Source: Chalciporus piperatus (Eukaryota; Basidiomycota; Agaricomycetes; Boletales; Boletaceae). Taken from it: a stretch of DNA of 50,462 nucleotides. The notes beneath the pieces were generated by a model. The model was not told the origin of the DNA. It saw only the letters and a program-made list of their open reading frames with translations, and ran no database searches. Both the position numbers and the translations under genes were made by a program. Of this stretch, positions 12,039 through 26,035 are shown one piece after another. Location: assembly GCA_038093975.1 (NCBI GenBank), contig JBBPTG010000180.1, positions 1 through 50,462 on the forward strand. The letters run 5' to 3'. How positions within the stretch are numbered: position 1 is the first letter of the stretch; each line of letters begins with the position of its first letter.

Positions 12039-13135
12039 TCAATCAGTTTTTTCTGGCGTCTTCTCTGCTTGCTTGTTTTCCTGGAGTGATATTTCTCGCC
12101 ATAGAAATACGCCAGCAATGGCAGCACCGGGACCAAGAACGATAGTCGCGACGGCATACCAAAACACGATTCCCAAAAGTTGGAGCACACTATCCGCCAT
12201 CCAGAGACTGGCAAGAACGAGTGATCCTGCCCCGAATATCAAATCCCACTTGATGAATTCGAAGACACCCTCTATCAGGGTGGTCCTCGCCGGGTCTGGC
12301 ACACCCATATCGGGGACGAACATGGTTCTGAGCGCCACGGTGTCATTCATGATTGGCCAGACATAAACTGCATGTGCGACCGTGGCGAGAACGAATGCGA
12401 GGATGAGCGTAAAGCGTACAGTCGTATGTCCAGAGGAAGTAAGCTTCGTGGGTGGTCGACCAAGTCTATGTAGGAACTCGGAGATGACAATGAAGAATGG
12501 AAAGACCTGCCAGCTTGCTGTGAGCGTCGGTTGCTCGTAGACGAGCATGAGCGCTGTGGGGAGAATGTAACCAAGACCGAAGCCGAAGAGGAGGGCTTCG
12601 GCGTTTCCTTGGTTGATGCGTGCGGAGATGCTGGGGCGGAGGGAGGCGGTGCCAGAGGAGATGAAGAGGAGAGAGTAGATGGGGAAGACAACGCCCATCG
12701 AGGCAAGCTGGGCGAGTATGGCGACCGCGGCTGGTGTACGGACGGCTGCTGAGCGTCGGTCACGCGCAGACTCGAGAAAGAGGACGAGAATGATAACACC
12801 AAAGGCGGAGAAGAGTTCAGCGAGTAGGGGGCGGTATATTGGGTCCATGAGTGCATGGAAAAATGCGACCATGCCGCAGAGGACCTTATCGGCCTTAGGG
12901 TTGTTCGTGTATGCAAGCCGGAAGGGGTGGCCGGGCGCGGAGGTGTCGCATATCGCGTCAAATTTGGACTGGAGCCCAGATTGGAAGAGGGAGCGGTTGA
13001 GTATGAGATGGTAGGCTGCGAAGCTGAGGGAAGGGAATATGAGGAGCGGAAGGAGAGCGTCTGAATGGCAGCGGGTCAGGTGCAAAGTCGCGGAAGGATG
13101 ACAACAAACATACGGGTCATTATCCTTGTGGCCAT
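12039..13135 (-). CDS. Multipass membrane protein, unknown function
   Basis: Two exons: 13135-13114 (MATRIMT) and 13060-12039, joined by a 53-base intron with a GTATGT donor and CATTCAG acceptor. The product is 347 residues. About seven or eight hydrophobic helices are visible, including LPLLIFPSLSFAAYHLIL at the N-terminus, VIILVLFLESA, AILAQLASMGVVFPIYSLLF, FTLILAFVLATVAHAVYVW and two near the C-terminus. The tail QENKQAEKTPEKTD is polar. The pattern FLESAR followed by a Q...G...P-Y helix faintly recalls integral membrane proteins of fungal terpenoid clusters, but I see no other cluster genes, so no function is claimed. Confidence 0.75.
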
Positions 13136-13690
13136 TTTTTTCAAGTTCTCCAATGTTCGAGTCGTTTTATCGAGTGGAGGGTGTCAAGACGAGGTTTACG
13201 TGATTTTGCAAAAAAAGCAAAACACGATCTAACATACATACCACGAGTATCATCTATCCACGACTGCAATAACCTACATGACACACCCTTGCAGTCTCCC
13301 CTAGTCAAACCAGACTCGGGATGAGGACAGTCGTTCACCCTCTTAGTCTCCCTTTTCGACATAGTTGTCGACCATCCCGTGCCTCGCGAGTCTATCGATA
13401 TCTCTCACGTCACTGTTGTACAAGGTTTTCCACGGTTCACCATCTTCCAACACAGCGTAGCATATGCCATCTCTTCCCGAATCGTCGGGGTGGCCATCGA
13501 GCACATATGAAGAATACCGAGGTGAGAATAAATAACATTTCCATCTAGCTCATTCCGCCAGCCCTGCGCGCTCCATAGTCCGTTTGTAAGTTTGTGTACC
13601 TTTCGATTGCGATGCTAACGTTTGCCTTTCATCCCTGAAGCAGGAGCGCTTCGCCGGTTGAACCGAGATAGGCCCAGTCAGTCCGGACGA
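13136..13690. other. Intergenic, no gene seen
   Basis: This interval holds the promoter side of the membrane-protein gene and the 3' side of the kinase-WD40 locus. Only short frames without motifs are present. Confidence 0.55.
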
Positions 13691-16208
13691 TCAACCACTC
13701 GGTGGAAAAATCACTGCGGTAACGGAGGTTTCCACCAAGACAAACGTCCGCCTTTGGTACCCGTAACGATGCACGCGTGTGAACCGCAGTCGAAAGCCTG
13801 GTACTTGCATCAGCTTTGTAGACGATAAATACACGCGTGTACTCACAGCGACCGCGCACACTTGCTCGTAGTAACCATAAGCCAACCCAGAGAATACTTC
13901 TCTCGCTGTATTCCATGCCATTAAATGACCCCCCATCAACCCAAACAAGATCACTTTTCCCCGGCTGGCAAACACGGCACCGGGACACTGTTGCTGTCCA
14001 CCAAACACGCCCTGCGATACATATGTTTGTTCGATCTTCCCTCCTTGATGTAAATCTGTCCCGGCGAGTCTGACCGAATAAAGCCATCCGCCCTCCTGTG
14101 AGACGAGTACATGTGTACCAAACGCGTTGACGTCTAGGTGGTAGCTGCATTCACCGTCAGCCAACGTTTTCTGGGTGTAGAGTATGATAATCGTCACTTA
14201 CATTGGGGTGTCGAGGAACGCCAACGTGTACGACTTGTCCGCGGACATATGAGAATACCAACTGGATATAATTCCGTCGTCAGAAGGAGGGGTTTCTCGC
14301 AGAAAGGTCACATACAAGACACCATCGCTAGTCCCCCCGACCAACGCCTCTCCATCCTCCACAAATGTGATACAAGTGGCATTCTCGAACATAATCCAAT
14401 GTTGGGATCGCCATGTTCCTACCGCCGACGTTCAGCAACAACAAAGGTACGACGCGAGGAGAACGATGCCGACCATTTATCCGCATATAAACATTCACGC
14501 CTTTCTGTGGGTACGCAACCGCAATTCTGTCGCGCTGATATGCGAAAGAAATTGAGTCCTGGCCAGCATCCAACAACTTTGCCCACTGCCAAGAATACTG
14601 ACCCTACTCGTGATCGCATCAATCAAAAAAATCGGACCACCAAAGCGGTCTGGAGAGCAAAAAGACCAACCGTACGCGTCCACTTGCTGATCGACCCGTC
14701 TTCTTTCAACAACACGATACCCATCTGGTCCGACATCCAAGCCACCGAGACGATAGGCGCGTTTTGCACCAGCTTTGCCATCTCCAGCATGCTCGACGTG
14801 TTCCATATTCTAATCGTATGATCGTTGCACGCCACGGCTAGCCACTCCCCGTTCGCATTGAACGAGATTTGCTTGATCCCCGGATCGTCGTCGCTCCTGA
14901 TGTGTACCGAACACAGCGGATCATGGCTCGGCCACGGAAGTTTGCGTTTGAGCGGACGCGTGTCCTTGGAGTCAGCGTCGTTCATCAACACGCCTTTCAT
15001 CCCCCTGGAGTCGAGTGAGGAAGTGCAATCAAGTGCGCGTTGGTGGACCGTTTCTTGAGTTTGGTCCACGGGACCTGGGCTCATGAGAGATGGGCGTTTC
15101 GACTCGTCCATTTCTGTTACTAATAAAGGATGTATCGTTCGATCGAGATCCGCAGCGGGGGCATCATCATGCTTCTTTTGCGGAACAAGATCGCCAGCAC
15201 GCCCTGATTTGCTTGATTCTTGATCATGGTCTCACCAGAAAATGATTCAGGTAAGGTGCTCAAAGGTACCCCCGATGGGCGTGATGCGATGAGTTGATGC
15301 GGGGTGGCAACGATATAGTTCGCCGTAGGTCGCTTATCGGCTGGTTGCCAACATTCTGAGATGAGCTCCCAGTGTTGATCATCGATCGGAGTAGAGGAGG
15401 GTCTAGAAGGTGTTTTCCCCTGTAATAGAAAACGAATGACCGTAGCATCTTGCCTTATATCCGACCAAGGTTCCTTTCCAGATGACACCTTCATAGGCTC
15501 GAAGCAAGAACGGTGTCTGAATGATTGGCCGTACTTACTAGGTAAGCGATGTTTCCGTACGAATAGATGTCGCTCTTTGTTGTCCGCTGGAGCACTCCGC
15601 CCCCATCTTCGTGAAAGAGTTCGGGGGCTGTGGTCCGGATGGCACCGGTTCATACAGTGGACAGTGGATGCTCGTAAATAAGCTAGGACTTCTGGGAGAC
15701 CAAAGTCTGCGAGCCGCGCGCGACAATTCTCATCAATGAGTACGTTGTTCTGAGTTCGGTTTCGGTCGTGTCACATGGCAAAGGCGCCTTTGACGTACAC
15801 TTGTCAGATCTCCGTGTACAAATTGTTGAGAGTGCACTGCTCGGCAGAATGCGTCACTGGCAAGCCCCCCGAGAGAGCATATAGACCTACGGTAAACCAA
15901 TCCATTTGAGGAATGAGAGAAGGTCGACCTACGAGTTGAAGCCTATGAGAGACCGAACGATCGAAGGGTTCCGTGCGGCATCCATAATCATACTAAAGCC
16001 ACTTGAGGACCGAAACCGTGGGCTATGCCAAGGAAAGGTACAACGTTTTCGTGGTCAAGCTTCTCCAGATACCAAGCTCCCGTGGGCGATCTACAACCAT
16101 CATTAGGCATCCCTAAAAACACGAGACGATAGTACGTACTCAAACAGATTGATCGTCACGCTCACAGGATTCCATCCTGACGTTGAATCGAAGGGCTTTC
16201 ACAGCAAT
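13691..16208 (-). pseudogene. Protein kinase-WD40 locus with stop codon and frameshift in the kinase
   Basis: Kinase pieces are readable in order on the minus strand: beta-3 lysine IAVKALRF (16208-16150), KLDHENVVPFLGIAHGFGPQ (about 16070), WMPHGTL hinge, catalytic HGDLTS joined to NNVLIDENC, ADFGL, TAPELFHEDGGG, KSDIYSYGNIAYL and WELISECWQPADKRPTA. Two lesions stand out. A TGA at 15990-15988 lies in the hinge between ALV and LWMPHG. The ADFG and APELF blocks are in different frames with no intron to explain it. From about 15190 an open frame runs through LLVTEMDESKRPS into a WD40 part (GEWLAVACNDHTIRIWNTSS, then VFEN-type and YHLDVNAFGTHVLVSQEGG) that stops at 13691. The kinase is probably dead; the WD40 part might still be expressed from the Met at 15111. 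The true 5' end is not resolved. Confidence 0.7.
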
Positions 16209-16816
16209 CTAGTCCAAAAGTGAGAACGACGACGACGTTGGTGGGTAAGATACCACCAAACCTGCACCCGCGGGCCTGAGCCCGATTCGTTGTACTTATA
16301 AACATTTCCAAATGTCTCCAAAACGTCCTCCGTCACAGTAGTGGTCATTCAGTACTATCATTCAGTTTCGTTCTTGTCACTGAGATCTGGGGGTGCATGT
16401 GGGCCTACGTGGGCGCGTCTTCCACCTATTGGCATTATGCTAGCTGGGTCAATAGAGGTGAATGCGGAAAAGATAAGACGTTCGAGTGGCCATCCAAGAT
16501 TTTATCAGGGTTGGCTCGTGGCTCCTACACAATTACTTCCGTCAATTCCAAACACAGGTCTGGTACAGCATGGCGCAGTTTCGGGAATTTCGTTGCCGCT
16601 CCGGCAATCGTTTCCCGAGTCTTCAACAACTTGAATGATCCCATGTTTCATGTATCGCTGTAACCTGCTGTAACTTCTCTAAAAGTATACTTGACAGATT
16701 TTCCACCGGGACAACTTTATGACAGCTATGCAGCAGACGCGCGTCCAGAATCACGCGATATCTACGTGTTTACCGTTATATTAACAGAGTCTGTCTCTTT
16801 CTCCTCAACCACCACG
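16209..16816. other. Intergenic, no gene seen
   Basis: This lies between the kinase locus and the divergent hydrolase. Short frames on the plus strand have no recognisable motif. It probably contains both 5' flanks. Confidence 0.5.
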
Positions 16817-18075
16817 ATGGCAAACCTCGGCGACCAAGCAGTAGTACCCGAATACCAATCCATATTCGACCCAAAGACATGCACACGTCGGGGCATGTGT
16901 CCAGTCACTCAGATCCGTCACCAAGGAGAACCATTCGAGAGTCAGTGTCAAATGCATCACATATGCGTGTAAATTTAACGTTTGAGGGTGTGTTCAGTCT
17001 GAATAATAGCTCGTTTGCATGGCTTCCCCAGGTAGATCATTTCGGAAAGCTGGAGGAGTATTCCACGCTCGTATTCGACAATCGAGGTGTCGGTATGAGC
17101 GGGGCTCCTCGGGGACCCTACTCGTTCGTGGACAATTTCTTCTCCCAGTGGCTTACTTAGTTGGCTACAGGACCAGCGGCATGGCCGAGGATACCATTTG
17201 CTTGCTCAAATACCTCGGATGGACGGATGGGCGCAACTTACATGTTGTCGGGATATCTATGGGTGGAATGATCGCTCAAGGTACCCATTTCCCTCGCCGT
17301 ATCCTTGTCATGTGACCCACTTTCAGCCCAGAACTCGCATACCGCATTCCGGAACGAATTTTATCGCTCAGCCTAGTGGTGACGCGAGCAGGTGGAAGTG
17401 TTTGGAGCAATTCCCCCTCGGTAAGTGTGCGCAGAGTTCATTTCACAAAATATATTGACATAGTTGTTTAAGCTCACTGGAGCTATGTGCTTTGCAAGGT
17501 CTCATTCTTGGCGTCTAGCTTATTTTACTTCCGTCTGATGATCCACTGACAGACTACTCACAACGAAGGATCCGGAACGCCAACTCCCAATTGTCCTGAA
17601 ACTGTTGCTCCCCGATGAATGGTTAGATACTCCAGCGGAGGATGATCCCGAGAGTCGAACCAATAGAGAGGTCCAGATGGCAGTACGTGTTCGACCGTCG
17701 TCTAGGGTGGGCCATTGTTGATTTGATGCGCTCTAGAACTTCCGTCACAGGATCGCAGTCACCAAGCGACAAACACTCATGGGTGCCCTCGGACAAATGG
17801 CGGCAATTTTCACTCACCGAATGTCACCAGAACGACTCGCCAAAGTTTCCGCATCTATACCTAAAGTTCTCATTCTCAGTGCGGCCGAGGATGTGCTCAT
17901 TCCCCACACAGAAGGTGAGAACTTGAAGCGCATTATGTCGGAAGCGGAATATCAGTGTTGGGAGAAAACCGGACATGGTATAAGCGGTCAGCACAAGAAG
18001 CGTTTCAACCAGTTGATGAAGAAGGTTTTCGATGAGGGGAAGGAGGCAGCCGGTCGAATTTCCGGAACGAACTGA
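16817..18075 (+). CDS. Alpha/beta hydrolase, possibly damaged near the N-terminus
   Basis: The start at 16817 gives MANLGDQAVVPEYQ. Typical alpha/beta hydrolase blocks follow across several exons: SFAWLPQVDHFGK, STLVFDNRGVGMSGAP, MAEDTICLLKYLGW, the nucleophile elbow VVGISMGGMIAQ (about 17243-17279), LTTKDPERQLP, the acid region KVLILSAAEDVLIP and the histidine region WEKTGHGISGQH (about 17960-17990). The stop is at 18075. The oxyanion-hole strand that normally precedes SSFAW is reduced to something like GVFSLNNSS, and I could not find a GT..AG intron that keeps frame from HQGEPFE into it. It is either a degenerate gene or one whose second exon I have misplaced. Substrate unknown. Confidence 0.6.
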
Positions 18076-18322
18076 GCATTTGACGCAGGGGACTTTGAGA
18101 CTTGGAACAATGTCATGTTTAGCTATGCTCGAATGGATGTTCGTAGTAGAGAATAAGATAATAGCAGTCCAGATCATGATTATGCCGTAGAGCGAGGTAT
18201 AGATACAGGTTTGCGAGCGCAATGGAACTCGCGACGTCTACAATGACGAGGTCAATCGCTCCACATGTCAATGATAGAATGGAATCATACCTAGACGACC
18301 ACAAAAATTCAACCAAAGCGAG

Positions 18323-18586
18323 CTACCGCTCCGTCAACATCTTCTTCAATGTTGCCCTCAAGTACTTTGGCGCATGCCCAATCTTTCTCTTCGACATAAC
18401 AGGCTCAATGCGCAGATTCTGTGGCCACGCAGTCCCAGCCTCCGTTTGTCTCTTTTGCATAATCTTGATGAGGGGTTCCTTCATAGCTTTTTCTTGTGTT
18501 TTGGTGAGTGGGGGCGGGCGGATTCGGTTGGGGTTGAGAGAGGACTTGGGAACGACGCGAGCGATGAGGCGCATGTTGGAAGACAT
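18323..18586 (-). CDS. Small basic protein, unknown
   Basis: An 87-residue single-exon frame starts MSSNMRLIARVVPKSS and ends TLKKMLTER. It is rich in Lys/Arg and Pro with few acidic residues, and contains no predicted membrane segment. Composition would suit a ribosomal or other RNA-associated protein, perhaps mitochondrial, but I recognise no motif. It is divergent from HRQ1, with 191 bases between start codons. Clean composition and length support a real gene; function is unassigned. Confidence 0.5.
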   Translation of the reverse strand: MSSNMRLIARVVPKSSLNPNRIRPPPLTKTQEKAMKEPLIKIMQKRQTEAGTAWPQNLRIEPVMSKRKIGHAPKYLRATLKKMLTER

Positions 18587-18777
18587 GGATCTGGAGATAG
18601 TCAGTCGGGTTGGACTGCTGTGGGATGGACTGACGCACCTCCCCTGGTAATACTAATGGTAATGGAGTGAGCTTGGGATGTAACGCGTGTCACAATGTGT
18701 CACATCACGTATCGCGTCGCGTCACGCTCTAATTGCTCCTGAGTTTCCTGTGTGTAGCGACGAGGAAACAGCAGGAC

Positions 18778-21700
18778 ATGAAGCGCAAGGAAACGTCCAG
18801 CTCAACATCCGGAAGCTCGAAGCAGCCGACCAAGAAACCAAGAACGTCGGCCAAGGCCAAAGGCAAGCAGAAACAAATCTCGCTGCCTGTGGTTTGGCCG
18901 GAGTATTTCCAGGATGTGAGTGGACATGAGCGTGCTTTTTTCCCATAATGCTGAAGTGCTTCATGCGTAGCTTTCGAAGGTATGCGGAGAGCCATGACAA
19001 TCGTTCAAATCTGCTCACGGCGTAATCGTTGACTCTTAGGTTTTCAAGGTAGGTTTGATGACTTGCTGTGGTGGTACGCGTGGAGCTAAACAATCGACAG
19101 GCTCTCAATACTGTACTTGCATTCGTGTCCTCACGAAAACATCTTGCAACTACCTTCCCGGTTGTTCGCTCATCCGTCGAGGGCCTTTTGAAGAGGTTTC
19201 AGTCCCGCTCGTATCAAACTCCCTCTCAACTGACATTTGAAACCAACAGACCGCTAGACCTCGCCAAAGTTGCAGAATTAAAGTAACCGATACGCATATA
19301 CGTGCACTCGTTCGCTAACTAAAATTCCAGAGCTCTCCTACCCGACCTGATCAAATTCGCCTACATACCCCGCAACGAACTGCGCATACACGCCGAAACA
19401 CTCACTCAACAACAACAACGTCGTGGACGCGATAGCCCTGATTTCTCCATACCCTCTCAGGCTCCTCTCTCGTCTTCTCAGCTCCCAGGGATCGAGGAAG
19501 AGGAACATGTCTTGACACTCGAGTTCGCCGAGAACTCAAAGGGGACGAAGGACCAATCAAGGTGGGTCCGAGACTATGCGTGCGCTTACAAGGTTGGTAT
19601 CCTCATGATGACGACGTTCAGTAATCTCGGATTGTCGCTCCCACCTGCGATGACCCCCGCACAGACGAAGAAGCTGATTGAGCACCGTGACGAACGGTTC
19701 ACGCGTGCCGTCAACGAGTACGCTTATCCGTCCTTTGATATCGTTCCAAAACTCTTAATTCGAGGCGTTTCCTTAGGCTTCTTGCTGCAACGCCTGAGGG
19801 TGAAAATCCGGTAGACCTTCTCAAAGCGGCTGCTAGGGATCATATTCCCGTCAATCCAAAGGCTGCCAAAGAACTTCCGAAGCCATTACCCGCTGACATT
19901 CCAGGTCCCGAAGACCGTCCTTCTATCGAAGAAGTGATTCAAGAAATACAAGATCAAGAGTGGTACAAGAATCAAATCGTCGACCGTCGCACTTTCGAAG
20001 CAAGGGAAGCAAGAGAAGGTGCGCCCCATTCTTGAAACCTAGGGACTGTGCACAGAATATGCTGCCAGGTACTCTTGAGGAGCCTCTATCTGAGACGATA
20101 CAGCAAGCATTGCATGACGCAAGGGGGATTTCTTCCTTGTACTTGCACCAGGCTGCTGCTATCAACGCGATTGCGAAAAAGCGACATGTTATCGTTTCGA
20201 CGAGTACTGCTTCGGGAAAGAGTGTTATTTACCAGGTAAACGAATTTATCAGTGTATGCGCTTATGAAGGCACCGGGATCTCAGCATATACATAGGTTCC
20301 CCTTCTGAGGCTTTTGGAAGAGGGCCCCAGTGCAACTGCTATCTTCGTATACCCAACCAAGGTGAGCTGGACAATGAACGATTGAGCTCAATTGTGGATC
20401 TCCCATGCTCCAGGCTTTAGCACAAGACCAGAGAGCAGCGTTGGAACAGCTACTGTGGTCATGCCCAGGACTTCAGCACATCAAAGTTGCAACCTATGAC
20501 GGTGACACACCACAGGATCGTAGAGCTGGTGTGTGCTTCCGATGCCCTTGTATGCGCATGGCGGTGATTTGATGCGAATTACAGAGATTCGAGAGAGCGC
20601 TTCCGTTATATTCACCAATTTCGTACGTTTCATGTATGCGGAATGGAACGCATGCATTCATTTTTTTCTCCAGGACATGATACATACATCTATCCTGCCA
20701 CACGAGGAATTATGGAGAAGGTTAGTTGGCTTGTCTATTCTACTAGATGGACATTTACCTGTCGCAGATTTCTACAGAACCTCAAGCTGCTGGCCGTTGA
20801 TGAGCTCCACTACTATGCGGATTTGTTTGGGAGGTGGATCGTTTTAGCCCAGTCAATATGTTCTGCCTTGACACTCCTCCAGTCATGTCGCACAGGTCAT
20901 TAGACGGTTTCGGCGTGTTTGTGCTGCGGTTGGCAGTAAGTCCTTCTCACCTTTCCCTGGCACATACGAGACAAGCTGTCCACAAGATCAACACACGATA
21001 TTCGTATCCTGCAGTGCAACGATCGCAAAACCTGCTCAGCACATGAAACGGCTCTTCGGTATCGAGGTGCGCCCTCCCATGCCTACTCCTTTTGTCCCGC
21101 CTATGTCCGCACATAGGAAGTCGAGGAAATCACCGAAGATGGTGCTCCCTCTGGGATCAAGGACTACATCGTATGGGATTCGCCTTTCGTGGATGATCAA
21201 GCGCCGAAGCTTGGGAGGAATAGCTCGATAAATGAAGCAACTACGTTGATGAGGTTTTTGATGAAGATGGGGATACGGGTAATTCTGTTTTGCAAGGTAG
21301 GATGCGCACATATTCGAGTGTCTAGCGACCTTGGTTGACATGCGTGGGCGGCGTGCGTAGATCCGTAAAGCATGTGAACTAGTAAGTTGTGGTCGTGCGT
21401 TTCGTCGCAGTTTGGTTTATGTGATGGAACAGGCGATGAAGACGCTTCGTGCGGATCTCAGTGCAGAAGGTCGACTAGATGTTCTTGCCAAAGTCATGCC
21501 ATATCGTGGGGGTAAGTACCGATATACTTCTGAGCATCCTCGTTTATAAACGCACTATTTTGCAGGTTACTCTCAAGAGGTGATCACGCACCTCTTTGTC
21601 TCCCTCAAGAAACTGATAGCTATCATGTAGGATCGACGACGCATCGAGAACGAGGCGTTTTCGGGAAATCTCCTTGGGATCGTTGCCACGAATGCTCTCG

Positions 21701-23730
21701 AGCTTGGAGTCGACATTGGCGTCCTGGACGCTGTCATCATGCTCGGATTCCCCTTTGGGATCGCGAATTTCGTGCGTTGGATAGTTCACCTGACCGTCTT
21801 CCTGGGCTCGGAAACCCCAAACTGACGCATATCACCATCACCCATTTAGCGCCAACAAGCCGGACGAGCAGGCCGCAGAACCCGCGACTCCCTCGCCGTC
21901 CTCGTTGCCGACAACTTGCCCATCGACCAACACTACGTCCAGCACCCCGACGATCTGTTCAACAAACCGATGGAAGACCTCGTGGTTGATCTGGAGAGTA
22001 AGCTCATTCTCGGAGCGCACCTACAATGTGCAGCGCAGGAGATGCCGTTGTCGAAGGATGATCATGTGTATTTTGGTCCGTTGTTGGGAGAGTTGTGTGA
22101 TACGAAGTTGAGTAAGGATAAGGAGGGATGGTGAGTATCGATGAATGATATGTGTTTCCGGGTTTGTCGTGCTCACCCCTACCGTACAGGTATCACCCAC
22201 ATCCCAAGTTCTTACCTTATCCTGCCAAGCACGTGTCCATCAGGGGTGCCGAGGAGGAAAAGTATACGCTCGTGGATGTCACGAAGAACGATGCACCCAA
22301 GTTACTCGAAGAGATCGAGTTGTCGCGTGCGTTGTTTGAGGTATACGAAGGAGGTGTGGTACGATATTTTCTTTCTCTCAGCCATGCACGAGCGCTCATT
22401 TCGTTTCACACTATTACTAGTTCATGCACCAAGGTCTGACCTTCATTGTGAGTCATTGCATGTAGACAGCTTATTGCGCCCGTGACTGAACATCGCCCAA
22501 GGTGAAAGAGGTAAGCCATGACACGAAGATGGCAAAACTCCTGAGGGCAGACGTCAACTGGATCACGTCTCCAAGGTACGTTCACCCGTCCCCGTTTTGA
22601 GTGACTGCGGTAAGCTGATGGATGGCGTTTCTAGGGATTTCACGTGCGTTGTGCTTTGAAATTTTGTGGATAGCTAGATGATCTGATGATGGTTCTGAAG
22701 CGATGTGGACGCAAGACAGACCTGGCGTATCAAGGCGATCCCAGACTCGCCCCATCTCACTTATTTCGGGCGTAAGTCACGGACACAGGTCGAACGTTCT
22801 AGGGACACTGATCCCCCTTCACTAGGTGTGGACATAGTAACGGTCATTTACGGTGAGTGCATCCCAACACCCGCAGCAATCCAACTCACACTGACATTCC
22901 ACGAGGCTTCTACAAAATCAGGTACGCTTCGTCGTCCCCAAACACGTGTTCACCCACTCACGGAACGATGGTACAGGAACAAACGTATCCTGGACGTCGT
23001 CGACGTTGACACCCCTCCTTGGGAGCGCCAGAGCTCAGGCTTCTGGCTCAACGTACCAAACACCATCCTAGTCCTCTTACGCTCGAAGGGTCTTCGCCCT
23101 GCAGAAGCCATTCACTCTGCGTGTCATGCGTGGATGAACCATTTCGCTCTGGCGGCGGAGCTGAAGACGGAGTGTAAGGCTGCTGAGAAAGAGTACAAGC
23201 TTGTGGAGTCGCGACGAAAGCGACCGGCGAGGTAAGGTAGAACTTGATACGGGGGTGTATCTGAGGCTGATCAGCTGTCGTATTGCAGACTGATTTTTTA
23301 CGATGGATCGAGCAAGAGTGGGGTTTCGGCGCAAGGTTTTGATCATGGTGAGGTCGTCGATGTTACATGCGTCGTGTGACTGATTGAATGCGTCTGATGG
23401 CAGCGTCTGAGATTCTGCGTAAAGCACATGACGCTGTCGAAAGTTGCCCCTGTACTGATGGGTGTGCGAACTGTGAGTTCGCCTATCCGCACATTCTCTC
23501 GCCCCCGACTGAGGCAACATCCCACTTCTGCAGGTATCCATAGCGCGACCTGTAGGGAGGAAAATAGAGTGTCGTCCAAGCTGGGGGCGCTGCTTGTCCT
23601 CCGCGGGTTGCTCAATCTGGAGATCAACGCTGAAAGTATTCCGGTGAGGGTGGACGAGGAGGTTGGGTTTGATACCATTATTGAGGCGGATTATGTGAGG
23701 CCTGTAGATGGTATACAGGTTGAGCGTTAG
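18778..23730 (+). CDS. HRQ1: Hrq1-type RecQ4-like DNA helicase
   Basis: Hrq1 is a 3'-5' helicase of fungi and plants that acts in interstrand crosslink repair and telomere maintenance. The start is the ATG at 18778 (MKRKETSSS, then a Lys-rich nuclear-type segment). Blocks across many exons: [17 protein letters not shown] (N-terminal Hrq1 region, about 19060-19140), [12 protein letters not shown], Walker A STASGKS (about 20203-20223), [16 protein letters not shown], the DELH box (20799-20810, VDELHYY), [27 protein letters not shown] (about 21680), the motif VI region [10 protein letters not shown] (about 21850) and [20 protein letters not shown]. The C-terminal MZB/DUF1998 part carries a cysteine cluster [15 protein letters not shown] (about 23443-23555) followed by [11 protein letters not shown]. 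All helicase motifs are present and no lesion was seen. Confidence 0.9.
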
Positions 23731-23931
23731 CGTTGAGGGGATATCATTTAAGTTACTTCGAGAGATCAATATCGATCAATGTGCAGTGTGGGGATTGCGG
23801 GAAGTTGCTTCGTGATGCACTTCATCGATCATCGGAAATATAGTGTTGCATCACATCGTTGGGGTATCAGATCATTTGTTCCTCGAGTGGTTATACAACT
23901 CCTCGTTCTCTTGATCACGCGAAGCCTGAGT

Positions 23932-24431
23932 TCAGGAAGAAGCGCTTCCCTCAAATCGGAACACTTCCTCCACGTCCTAAAGAACAATCGATGCTCAGTT
24001 ATAATACCAATCACGCTGCACTCGCTTACTGTCCACCAAGGAATATCCTTTCCACTCCCTGTCGCACCCTCATTGAAGCTCTCCTGCATACCATCCGTGA
24101 GCTTCCACCACTTCTGTGTCTCCTCGTCCTCTCCAATCGCACGCATGTCCGCCTCGAAGTCGTCCCCCGTGTACTTGAAAGTGGCGATGAGGAGCTGGAG
24201 CGGGGGATAATGGTTGATGTAGTAATCGATGATATGGTGGCGCGCGAGAGCGGCGAGGACGCCAGGCCAGACGGCTTCGTGTACCTTTATGTACTCATTT
24301 ACTCGGGATGGCTTCAGCTGGGAGGGTGGGTGAATGAGTTAGATGGATCGTTGGATCATGATATCGAGAGATCCAGAGGGTATGTTATCGTTTACCTTGA
24401 TGATCTGGCAGATACGTTTCGGTGGGGCCAT
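23932..24431 (-). CDS. L-rhamnose mutarotase family protein
   Basis: Three exons (24431-24396, 24317-24030, 23976-23932) give a 122-residue protein in one frame. It begins MAPPKRICQIIK, then LKPSRVNEYIKVHEAVWPGVL, NHYPPLQLLIATFKYTG, EADMRAIGEDEETQKWWKL, and ends WWTDVEEVFRFEGSASS. The His after VH-E, the paired Trp (KWWKLT) and the closing ..EVF motif are hallmarks of the RhaM/DUF718 family, which interconverts anomers of rhamnose. The length is right for the family (about 105-125 residues). It sits tail-to-tail with HRQ1, about 200 bases apart. The reaction is inferred from the family; the substrate in this fungus is not known. Confidence 0.85.
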
Positions 24432-24813
24432 CTTGATCGCTGGGACTTGTTTCACCTTGAAAGAGAGCGGGTGCAAGTAATCACAATGTTGCTGTTTTCT
24501 GGCGTGTTAGATTACCGTATTAATAGTACCCCCCTCCTCAGATCATTCGAGTCATTCGAGTCGAGAAGTATCTTAACTGCAAATTCTCCCAAGCTTCGAT
24601 GGCTTCGCTCTGATTCGATTGTTCAGGCCCATTCGATCTGATTGTGTTCTCGGAAATAGAACAGTCAGTCACGATATATCCGCAGCGTACTTATCATTCT
24701 GTCTCGTTGCATGGACGGCACCGATTTTCAAACTCCGCTCTACGTGCCGACACAGGTCCTGAAACGACTCTTAGAGCCGTGTATACCAACCCCGACGTTC
24801 ACAACTATTCGCC

Positions 24814-25822
<1,009 letters not shown>

Positions 25823-26035
25823 ATGGGTTTGGGTTAGATTCTTTCGCATCTCGTGGTTGTAGCCCCTGTTGCTGTAGCGATGAGGATGTGTTTGTTGTTC
25901 CAGTTGTGTGTAGGTATTGTTGTTAGCTCCTTTTAATCATACCTTTCTTCTTTGCTCGGACATGGACATGAATTCGTGTGAGCGGCTGTGGTTCCAACAT
26001 GGTCGTTCGCGTTCAAAATGGATAAGAGAGAAAGC

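Noticed and set aside
23779..24641. Plus-strand ORFs between HRQ1 and RAB11
   Set aside because: The minus strand here encodes a spliced rhamnose-mutarotase-like protein with clear motifs; the plus frames are shadows.
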